10,579 nucleotides of DNA from contig CAJTZD010000011.1 of assembly GCA_910584235.1 (NCBI GenBank), positions 91,785 to 102,363 on the forward strand. Direction: 5' to 3'. The notes beneath the pieces are model-generated. The model saw nothing but the letters and a program-made list of their open reading frames with translations. It did no database searches and had not been told where the DNA came from. The DNA is from an uncultured Acetatifactor sp. (GTDB lineage: Bacteria > Bacillota > Clostridia > Lachnospirales > Lachnospiraceae). A program made the translations under genes and the position numbers. Shown one piece after another: positions 1-5,637 of this stretch (position 1 is the stretch's first letter; every line of letters starts with the position of its first letter).

Positions 1-55
1 TGCCTTTGCTGTTGCCTTTGCTGTTGCCTTTGCTGTTGCCTTTGCTGTTGCCTTT
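1..55. repeat. 12-bp tandem repeat (about 4.6 copies, cut by window edge)
   Basis: Four perfect copies of TGCCTTTGCTGT and a partial fifth (TGCCTTT) run from the first base of the window. They lie downstream of gatC, where gatA would be expected to follow closely. On the coding (minus) strand the unit reads AAAGGCAACAGC. The unit length is a multiple of three, but no start codon or ribosome binding site is visible between the gatC stop and the window edge, so I treat it as intergenic. Perfect identity of the copies suggests recent slippage and probable length variation between strains. The full copy number is not visible. Confidence 0.9.
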
Positions 56-80
56 CCAATGCTGCCTTTCGCTTTTTTGG

Positions 81-377
81 TCAATGAGACATCACACTTG
101 GAACTACGAACATGTCATCTTTCTGTTCAGGCGCATTGCGAAGCACTTCTTCGCGCCCATCGCCGCCTGTCACCTCGTCCTCCCGGAACACGTTGCGCAC
201 CGCAAAGACATGGGACATGGGCTCCACCCCCGTGGTGTCCAGTTCATTCAGTTTGTCAATGTAGTCCAACATCCGGCCCATGTCCTTTTTCGCCTGCTCC
301 CGCTCTTCCTCCGAGAGCGAAAGCTTCGCCAGAATGCCCACATATTCTATTGTCTCGTCACTAATGATATTCGCCAT
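81..377 (-). CDS. gatC: Asp-tRNA(Asn)/Glu-tRNA(Gln) amidotransferase subunit C (GatC)
   Basis: A 98-residue protein, close to the usual GatC length of about 95. The N-terminal segment (ISDETIEYVGILAKLSLSEE), the central DYIDKLNELDTTGVEP and the later VFREDEV and VLRNAPE stretches follow the GatC pattern. GatC wraps around GatA and stabilises the GatCAB complex, which amidates Asp-tRNA(Asn) and Glu-tRNA(Gln) in organisms lacking AsnRS or GlnRS. The ATG at 375-377 has an AAGGAG ribosome binding site at 384-389, six bases upstream. It follows aspS by 160 bases that hold a palindromic element. gatA and gatB would be expected beyond the window start, but at least 80 bases with a tandem repeat come first, which is longer than the usual tight gatC-gatA spacing. 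The gene ends with TGA. Confidence 0.93.
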   Translation of the reverse strand: MANIISDETIEYVGILAKLSLSEEEREQAKKDMGRMLDYIDKLNELDTTGVEPMSHVFAVRNVFREDEVTGGDGREEVLRNAPEQKDDMFVVPSVMSH

Positions 378-415
378 TAGAATCTCCTTTCCCGTCGCCC
401 GTACTCCCTAACCCG

Positions 416-538
416 GAAGAATGCCCGCACTTAGGGCATTCTTCTGTGCGAGAACGGATTGCAAAGCGAACTCGTTCGCTTGTAATCCTAGAAGTTCTCA
501 GCCTACGTACTTTGTAGGCTTAGAACTTCTTCTCGCAC
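416..538. repeat. Palindromic element I (aspS/gatC junction)
   Basis: Four nested inverted repeats fill most of the aspS-gatC gap. A hairpin with an 11-bp perfect stem spans 416-426/434-444 (GAAGAATGCCC, loop GCACTTA). A 9-bp perfect outer stem, 446-454/530-538 (GTGCGAGAA/TTCTCGCAC), encloses two further hairpins: 456-471/474-488 with AAAGCGAAC near its apex, and 490-506/514-530 with loop GTACTTT. The outer stem ends on the last base of the aspS TAG stop. No U-tract follows on either strand, so this is not a standard intrinsic terminator. Related elements lie at 2452-2626 and 5541-5637. I do not recognise the family. Confidence 0.85.
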
Positions 539-2301
539 TAATCCCGAATCTTGATATGCACCTCCCGCAGCTGCTGCTCCGTGACCTCGCCGGGCGCGCT
601 GCACATCAGATCCTGGGCGGAGCCGCTCATAGGGAACGCGATCACCTCTCTAATATTCTCCTCCCCCCGCAGCAGCATCAGCATCCGGTCGATTCCCGGA
701 GCCATGCCCGCGTGGGGCGGCGCGCCGAACTGGAATGCCTGGTACAGGGCTCCGAATTTCCTCTTCAGCATCTTTTCATCGTACCCCGCTATCTCAAAAG
801 CCTTTACCATGATGTCCATGTCGTGGTTGCGCACCGCCCCGGAGGAAAGCTCCACACCATTGCACACGATGTCGTACTGATAGGCCAGCACGTCCAGCGG
901 GTCTTTCGTCTCCAGGGCCTCCAGACCGCCCTGGGGCATGGAGAAAGGGTTGTGGGTGAAACCGATCTCCTTTGTCTCCGGATCCCTCTCGTACATAGGG
1001 AAATCGTTGACATAGCAGAACCGGAACGCATTTCTCTCCGTGAGCCCCAGCTTCTCCCCCAATTCGTTGCGAATCCTCCCGGCATAGTAATTTGCCCGCT
1101 CCTCCTTGTCCGCGATGAAGAAGATGGTGTCCCCGGCCTTAAGCCCGGCCAAGCGTCTTAGTTCCTCCTTGGACTCCTCCGGTATGAACTTGTCTATGGG
1201 GCCCTTGTAAGACAGATCCTGCGCCACCTCCAGATAGCCTAATCCCGCCATCCCCATGGACACAGCGAACTGCAGGAGTTTTTCGTGGAAGCCCTTGCTC
1301 ATCCCGGCCTGCACCTTGATAGCCCGCACTGTCCTCCCCAGGAAAGGTTTAAAGGTGCATTTCCGGAAAAAGTCCGTCACGTCCAAAATGCGCAGGGGAT
1401 TCCTCAGATCCGGTTTGTCCGTGCCGAACTCCACCATGGCCTGTCTGTAACTCATGACAGGATAGGGAGCCTGCGTCACTGCCGCGCCCTGGGGCGCGAA
1501 TTTCCCGAACACTGCGCCCAGCACCTCCTCCCCGGCCCGGAACACGTCCTCCTGGGTGGCGAAACTCATCTCAAAGTCCAACTGGTAGAACTCTCCCGGG
1601 GAGCGGTCGGCCCGGGCGTCCTCGTCCCGGAAGCAGGGCGCTATCTGAAAATACTTGTCGATGCCCGACACCATCAGCAGCTGCTTGTACTGCTGAGGCG
1701 CCTGGGGCAGTGCATAGAACTTACCCTTAAATTTCCGGGATGGCACAATATAGTCCCTTGCGCCCTCCGGAGAGGAAGCGCAGAGGATGGGGGTCTGTAT
1801 CTCCACGAATCCCATCTCCGTCATCTTCTGTCTCATAAAAGCGATTACTTCCGAACGAAATAATACATTATCCCGCACCTTTGCATTGCGCAGATCTAAG
1901 TAACGATATATCAGCCGTACTTCCTCCCTGGTCTCCCTGGAGGTCATCACCTCAAAGGGCAGCTGGCGGTACACCTTTCCCAGCACTGTGATTTCCTTTG
2001 CCTCCAGCTCAATAGTGCCGGTGGGAAGCTTTGGGTTGTAGGTGTCCTCGTCCCGCTTCTCCACAGGCCCCTGAATGCTGACACAGGTCTCCTTGATCAG
2101 CCCTTTCAAAAGCTTAGGGCTACGGAGCACCACCTGAAGCACGCCGTACATGTCCCGCAGGTCAATGAAAGACACCCCGCCATGGTCCCGGATATTCTCC
2201 ACCCATCCGGCCACCCGCAGCACCTGCCCGATATGCTGCTCTCCTATTTGGCCAATGTTGATGTCTCTGTAAACTTTTGTGTCCGTCGTTTTCTCTGTCA
2301 T
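538..2301 (-). CDS. aspS: Aspartyl-tRNA synthetase, probably non-discriminating
   Basis: A 587-residue class II synthetase of bacterial AspRS length. An N-terminal OB-fold (about residues 15-115) binds the anticodon. The catalytic domain carries motif 2 (FRDED, 224-228) and motif 3 (GIDRMLMLL, 536-544), interrupted by the bacterial GAD domain (about 300-410). The OB-fold has RDHGG with His at residue 40; discriminating enzymes such as E. coli's have Leu there (RDLGS). This suggests it also charges tRNA(Asn) with Asp, for correction by GatCAB, whose gatC lies downstream. The open frame extends upstream to 2505, but the ATG at 2299-2301 is chosen: it is preceded by AAGGAG and gives the family's normal N-terminus, while the extension would run into the T-box terminator. 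Expression should be controlled by the T-box leader. The stop is TAG. Confidence 0.97.
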   Translation of the reverse strand: MTEKTTDTKVYRDINIGQIGEQHIGQVLRVAGWVENIRDHGGVSFIDLRDMYGVLQVVLRSPKLLKGLIKETCVSIQGPVEKRDEDTYNPKLPTGTIELEAKEITVLGKVYRQLPFEVMTSRETREEVRLIYRYLDLRNAKVRDNVLFRSEVIAFMRQKMTEMGFVEIQTPILCASSPEGARDYIVPSRKFKGKFYALPQAPQQYKQLLMVSGIDKYFQIAPCFRDEDARADRSPGEFYQLDFEMSFATQEDVFRAGEEVLGAVFGKFAPQGAAVTQAPYPVMSYRQAMVEFGTDKPDLRNPLRILDVTDFFRKCTFKPFLGRTVRAIKVQAGMSKGFHEKLLQFAVSMGMAGLGYLEVAQDLSYKGPIDKFIPEESKEELRRLAGLKAGDTIFFIADKEERANYYAGRIRNELGEKLGLTERNAFRFCYVNDFPMYERDPETKEIGFTHNPFSMPQGGLEALETKDPLDVLAYQYDIVCNGVELSSGAVRNHDMDIMVKAFEIAGYDEKMLKRKFGALYQAFQFGAPPHAGMAPGIDRMLMLLRGEENIREVIAFPMSGSAQDLMCSAPGEVTEQQLREVHIKIRD

Positions 2302-2406
2302 AATGGCTCCTTTCCCTGATTCCCCAGGCGTCTCCCCGACGCCCGGCGCGACATCCCATGTGTCCCAGGTCCTTTTCATGCTTTCCGGCCTCCCGGAATT
2401 TGGCAT

Positions 2407-2444
2407 AAAAAAAGCCCCGGAACACAGTTTCCTGCATCCGGGAC
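2407..2444 (-). terminator. T-box intrinsic terminator upstream of aspS
   Basis: On the minus strand GTCCCGG-A-TGCAG pairs with CTGTG-TT-CCGGGGC around a GAAA loop (2414-2444, one bulge), followed by seven Ts (2407-2413). The 5' arm is shared with the antiterminator, as expected in a T-box switch. About 105 bases separate it from the aspS ATG. That stretch contains a small hairpin (GGCGTC/GACGCC, 2327-2343) and the ribosome binding site, and no other gene. Confidence 0.88.
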
Positions 2445-2451
2445 GAATAAA

Positions 2452-2626
2452 CCACCCACACCTTAACCCTATGCCGACGCAGTCGGCACATACACCAGAA
2501 ACCAATTTCCGGCATCAAGCACAACAGAACGCAGTTCTGTTGTCAAGACCAGTCGGTGCAAGTCTGTGTGCAGCTTAGTTTTTCTTAGTCCGCGTACTTT
2601 GCGGGCTTAGAAAATCTTTGCACACT
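2452..2626. repeat. Palindromic element III, inserted inside the T-box antiterminator
   Basis: The 175 bases between the two antiterminator halves are made of inverted repeats. There is a 7-bp stem TGCCGAC/GTCGGCA with loop GCA (2472-2488), a perfect 10-bp stem ACAACAGAAC/GTTCTGTTGT with loop GCA (2521-2543), and the tag GGTGCAAGTC (2555-2564). An outer stem GTGTGCA/TGCACAC (2566-2572/2619-2625) encloses a 14-bp hairpin with one mismatch (2580-2593/2601-2614) and loop GTACTTT. That loop is identical to one in element I, and the tag is shared with element II. The exact right and left ends are inferred from the T-box complementarity, not from target duplications. Confidence 0.8.
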
Positions 2627-2877
2627 TTTATCCGCGGTACCACCCGCATTGAACAGCCGCGCCTTCCATCAAAGGCGTACCCCGGCTGTTCCACTCTTAC
2701 ACTTAACGCGTGCTACGTGCTGCCCTAGCGCCGGGATAGGAATCCTTACGTTCAGACAGCCTGCTCCGGAGTGTTCCCTGTATCGGTTCCCGCCGGCAGC
2801 GCTTTCAGTCGGTGACGCCGCCTTCCTGTTGCCTTTCCCGAAAAGAGTCTCCTTCACGGCATTTTTAATATGACGCT

Positions 2878-2906
2878 ATGCTACCACACTTTTTTCTGGT
2901 TTGCAA
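2878..2906 (-). promoter_or_regulatory. Probable promoter of the aspS T-box transcript
   Basis: On the minus strand TTGCAA (2901-2906) is followed after 17 bases by TAGCAT (2878-2883), with an upstream TG giving an extended -10. Each hexamer matches the sigma-A consensus at four of six positions. The predicted start near 2871 lies just before the T-box stem I region. The position, directly after the open frame trailing the DUF6056 gene, fits a fresh transcription unit. Confidence 0.55.
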
Positions 2907-2920
2907 GCATTTTTTTCTGC

Positions 2921-2998
2921 TTACAGGTATTTCTTGTCCTCCTCGTACTGCTTTGACCTTTCGTAATACTGCGCCTGATCCTCCCAGTTTCTGTCAAC
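2921..2998 (-). pseudogene. In-frame coding-like tail beyond the TAG of the DUF6056 gene
   Basis: Directly after the TAG at 2999-3001 the same frame continues for 25 sense codons (VDRNWEDQAQYYERSKQYEE, then DKKYL) to a TAA at 2921-2923. The peptide is hydrophilic and charged, as expected for the extracytoplasmic tail that usually follows the last membrane segment in this kind of protein. Predicted promoter elements for aspS begin only after this TAA. The simplest reading is a nonsense change that removed the last 26 residues; readthrough or a sequence error are alternatives. Confidence 0.5.
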
Positions 2999-4201
2999 CT
3001 ACCGGATCCACCCCCAGAGAATCGACAGATACTCCCCGCAGAAGTACATTCCCCGCAGGCTGATAAGAACTGCGCCGCCCCACAGGGGCCATGCCAGATC
3101 CCGGCGCTGTCGCAGGATCCGTCCGGCCAGCGACAAAATCACGCACACGCACAGCGCCATGGTGCCAAAGGAAGCCCTGTCCGGATAATGGGGGGAGAGG
3201 AAGAACGCTCCCCAGGAAAGCAGGGCGCAGATAAGCAGCAAGGCGTTTCGTCTGCCTATGCATTGCTTTAGGACGCATTTGCCGACAAACAGGACGGCAC
3301 CCAGCACCAGCAGCACAGGAAAGAGATATTCCATCGCCCCTTTGCACTCCCCGTAACTCCTTAAGAAAATCCTCCACAGGCTCCCGTACTGCTCCTCCTT
3401 TATCTGGGCGCTGCGAACCGCATTGCCCGGCGCTATGATGCACAGAATGCTGCCCGCCAGGCAGGCCAGGCTGCCCAGCACCATCCACAGCCGCGCTTTC
3501 CTGCCCTCCCGTATGCCCAGCAGAATCACCGCCAGGCTCAGCACCCAGACCGCCGGGCCCATGTTCTCATTGCTCCAGCCCGCAAGGATCCCCAGAGGGA
3601 TGATCCAAAGCGTGATTCCGGGCAGCCGCTTCCCTTCCGGCGCTTTCCCATCGCTAAAGGAACTGCCTGGCAAGGAGCCGCCGGGCGAGGGACTACCGGA
3701 CAGAAAGCCGCCCTCATCCGGCAGTTCCCGCAGGTAGCACCAGACAAACAACAGAATAAATACCGTGATATAAAGATAATTCGCCGCCCCCGCCTGCCAG
3801 AACATGCTCATGCGCCAGTTGGCGTTCAGACCCAACACCATGCCGATGCCTGCGAAAAAGGCCGGGAACTTGCGGTGCCCGGACACAAGACAAATTGTCC
3901 ATCCCAGAAGCGCCGTGAAAACCATATTCAATATATCCGCCGCCAGCTCCCCGGACAGCAATGTCAGCTGCAGGATGCCGTGGGTCATGCTCCTCCCGCC
4001 CCAGTTATTGTAATGCCATATCTGGCTTTTCACGATATCAGAGACGGATGTGATCGGCGTATCGTCCGACAGGATAGTGGAGTACCAGAGGTCGTCCATC
4101 ATGAACGGTATCTCCCGATGGGTCACAAACATGACAAGAAACAGCACCATCGTCATAACTGCCGTTGCTATCCACATAATTCTCCGAGATTTTTCTGTCA
4201 T
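2999..4201 (-). CDS. DUF6056-like polytopic membrane protein
   Basis: A 400-residue protein with about nine to ten hydrophobic segments, starting at residues 9-27. Family-like motifs are DDLWY (36-40), WGGR (67-70), FWQAGAANYLY (134-144), GWSNEN (208-213), APGNAVR (257-263) and PHYPDRASFGTM (337-348). Acidic residues after the first segment and the conserved loops recall GT-C-type membrane glycosyltransferase folds, but function and substrate are unknown. A Pro/Gly/Ser-rich hydrophilic loop (about 162-195) looks like an expansion. ATG at 4199-4201 follows GGGGAGGA. It lies 101 bases after dapL and before the aspS promoter. The frame ends at TAG 2999-3001, right after a hydrophobic segment, and stays open beyond it, so this copy may be shortened. 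The family assignment rests on remembered motifs. Confidence 0.75.
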   Translation of the reverse strand: MTEKSRRIMWIATAVMTMVLFLVMFVTHREIPFMMDDLWYSTILSDDTPITSVSDIVKSQIWHYNNWGGRSMTHGILQLTLLSGELAADILNMVFTALLGWTICLVSGHRKFPAFFAGIGMVLGLNANWRMSMFWQAGAANYLYITVFILLFVWCYLRELPDEGGFLSGSPSPGGSLPGSSFSDGKAPEGKRLPGITLWIIPLGILAGWSNENMGPAVWVLSLAVILLGIREGRKARLWMVLGSLACLAGSILCIIAPGNAVRSAQIKEEQYGSLWRIFLRSYGECKGAMEYLFPVLLVLGAVLFVGKCVLKQCIGRRNALLLICALLSWGAFFLSPHYPDRASFGTMALCVCVILSLAGRILRQRRDLAWPLWGGAVLISLRGMYFCGEYLSILWGWIR

Positions 4202-4224
4202 ATGGCGAAATCCTCCCCATCACT

Positions 4225-4265
4225 GCCGGCCGCATCCTGCCTGGTGTCAGCCGGCCGGCTTTTTG
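4225..4265. other. GC-rich palindrome in the dapL/DUF6056 gap
   Basis: GCCGGC (4225-4230) recurs within the perfect 12-base palindrome AGCCGGCCGGCT (4249-4260), followed on the + strand by five Ts. It resembles a + strand terminator, but no + strand gene reads toward it. On the minus strand the Ts precede the stem, so it would not terminate dapL transcription in the usual way. It may act as an mRNA hairpin between the two genes. Confidence 0.35.
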
Positions 4266-4302
4266 CAGAATGCCTCCTCTTCCTCAGCCTGGCGCCGTAA
4301 GC

Positions 4303-5517
4303 CTACAGCGTCCTAATACGATCCACCGCCTCCACGGTGTTCTCGTAGCTGCCGAAAGCAGTCAGCCTGAAATACCCCTCCCCGCCGGGGCCAAAGCCCG
4401 AGCCGGGCGTGCCCACCACGTTCACGTTCTCCAGCAGGCAGTCAAAGAACTCCCAGCTGGTCATCCCCTTTGGCGTCTTCAGCCAGACATAGGGCGAATT
4501 GACGCCGCCTGACACGGTGTAGCCGGCCTCCTTCAGTCCACTGTAAATATAGGCCGCGTTCTTCCTGTAATAGGCGATCTGCTCCTGAAGCTGCGCCTTT
4601 CCGGCCCGGGAATAGACTGCCTCCCCGGCCCGCTGCACGATGTAGGGCGCGCCGTTGTACTTTGTGCCGTGCCGCCTTGCCCAGAGGGCGTGGAGGGAGA
4701 CGTCGCCGCATTTCAGTTCTTTGGGAACAACGGTAAATCCAAGACGCAATCCCGTGAATCCGGCATTTTTGGAGAAAGACCGCAGTTCAATGGCGCAGCT
4801 TTTTGCGCCCTGGCACTCATAGATGCTGTGGGGCACGTCCGGCTCTGTAATATATGCCTCGTAGGCCGCATCGTAGAGGATGACGGCTCCTGTTTTCATC
4901 GCATAGTCCACCCATCCCTGAAGCTGCTCCCTGCGGATCGCAGCGCCGGTGGGGTTGTTGGGAAAGCACAGGTAGATCAAATCCGGCGCCTCTTTCGGCA
5001 GATCGGGCAGGAAATCGTTTTCTGCGGTACAGGGCATGTAGATCACGTTGCTCCAGGTTTGGCTGTCCGGGTCATAGTCTCCCGCCCGTCCCGCCATCAC
5101 GTTGGAGTCCACATACACCGGGTATACCGGATCGCACACTGCAATGCGGTTGTCCAGACTGAAGATCTCCTGAATATTGCCGGAATCGCACTTGGCCCCG
5201 TCAGAGACGAAGATCTCGTCCGCAGTAATGTCGCAGCCCCTGGCCCTGTAGTCATTCGCCGCAATGGCCTCCCGCAGGAAATCATAGCCCAGATCCGGGG
5301 CATAGCCCCGAAAGGTCTCCGCCCTGCCCATCTCGTCCACGGCGCTGTGCAGGGCAGCGGTAATGGCCGGAGCTAACGGCAAAGTCACGTCCCCTATCCC
5401 CAGGCGGATGATCTTCCTGTCCGGATGCGACTCGCTGTACTCCCGCACTTTCTTTCCGATGGTTGAAAACAAATAGCTTCCCGGAAGCTTTAAATAATTG
5501 TCGTTTATCTGAAACAT
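4303..5517 (-). CDS. dapL: LL-diaminopimelate aminotransferase (DapL)
   Basis: A 404-residue fold-type I PLP enzyme of DapL length (about 410). It converts tetrahydrodipicolinate directly to LL-2,6-diaminopimelate with glutamate as amino donor, bypassing the succinylase and acetylase routes of lysine and peptidoglycan synthesis. Visible motifs are the N-terminal NDNYLKLPGSYLFSTI, GIGDVTLPL (40-48), GYAPDLGYDFLREAIA (71-86), NNPTG (187-191), Asp216 and Tyr219 in YDAAYEAYI, the Schiff-base lysine in SFSKNAGFTGLRLG (Lys250) with Arg258, and Arg384 in YFRLTAFGS. ATG at 5515-5517 has GGGAGAA upstream. It follows dapF, which acts on its product, across a 109-base gap filled with palindromic element II. 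The pairing with dapF favours DapL over a general aminotransferase. The stop is TAG. Confidence 0.96.
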   Translation of the reverse strand: MFQINDNYLKLPGSYLFSTIGKKVREYSESHPDRKIIRLGIGDVTLPLAPAITAALHSAVDEMGRAETFRGYAPDLGYDFLREAIAANDYRARGCDITADEIFVSDGAKCDSGNIQEIFSLDNRIAVCDPVYPVYVDSNVMAGRAGDYDPDSQTWSNVIYMPCTAENDFLPDLPKEAPDLIYLCFPNNPTGAAIRREQLQGWVDYAMKTGAVILYDAAYEAYITEPDVPHSIYECQGAKSCAIELRSFSKNAGFTGLRLGFTVVPKELKCGDVSLHALWARRHGTKYNGAPYIVQRAGEAVYSRAGKAQLQEQIAYYRKNAAYIYSGLKEAGYTVSGGVNSPYVWLKTPKGMTSWEFFDCLLENVNVVGTPGSGFGPGGEGYFRLTAFGSYENTVEAVDRIRTL

Positions 5518-5540
5518 TTCTTCTCCCTTTCACATACAAT

Positions 5541-5637
5541 TGGTGCAAGTCCGTAAGAATGCCCGCACTTTGGGCATTCTTACGTGTGAGATTGGCTCGT
5601 CAAGCGAATCATATTCGCTTACGAGCCTATCTCACAC
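5541..5637. repeat. Palindromic element II (dapF/dapL junction)
   Basis: The tag GGTGCAAGTC (5542-5551) is followed by a perfect 12-bp hairpin GTAAGAATGCCC/GGGCATTCTTAC (5553-5564/5572-5583, loop GCACTTT). Then comes a 9-bp outer stem GTGTGAGAT/ATCTCACAC (5584-5592/5629-5637) enclosing GGCTCGT-c-AAGCGAAT/ATTCGCTTACGAGCC (5594-5609/5613-5627). It lacks the second inner hairpin seen in element I. The distal outer arm overlaps the last dapF codons and its TAG. Stems differ from element I at paired positions, keeping the pairing. No U-tract follows, so it looks like an intercistronic structure and not a terminator. Confidence 0.85.

Larger units (their letters stand above)
2407..2871 (-). promoter_or_regulatory. 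T-box riboswitch leader of aspS, enlarged by an insertion
   Basis: The minus strand holds the T-box core GCGGGTGGTACCGCGG at 2632-2647. Upstream is a stem III-like hairpin (AACAGCC...GGCTGTT with inner GCCTT/AAGGC, about 2656-2690) and a long structured stem I region (about 2760-2850). The UGGN bulge is UGGT at 2639-2642. The complementary half of the antiterminator, TTTATTCGTCCCG, lies at 2439-2451 and leads straight into the terminator. CGGATAAA (2627-2634) pairs with TTTATTCG (2444-2451), and CGGG with CCCG, on either side of the UGGN bulge. Between the halves lie 175 bases of palindromic DNA. Uncharged tRNA should stabilise the antiterminator and let aspS-gatC be transcribed. The specifier codon could not be read with confidence. 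Confidence 0.88.

Noticed and set aside
2302..2505. A 68-residue N-terminal extension of AspRS
   Set aside because: It would run through the T-box terminator and has no family match; the ATG at 2299-2301 has a good ribosome binding site and gives the normal N-terminus.
2999..3001. TAG as a recoded sense codon (pyrrolysine or suppressor)
   Set aside because: TAG ends most other genes in the window, so general recoding would damage them, and no pyl genes are visible.
4225..4265. A + strand intrinsic terminator
   Set aside because: No + strand gene leads into it, so the T-run after the palindrome may be accidental; kept only as a low-confidence structural feature.
416..5637. Palindromic elements as degenerate group II introns, because their outer stems begin GTGYG
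   Set aside because: They are only about 100-175 bases long, lack a recognisable domain V, and the starting motif is explained by the outer stem pairing.
416..5637. A CRISPR array
   Set aside because: There are only three widely separated copies, with variable sequence and no regular spacers or nearby cas genes.
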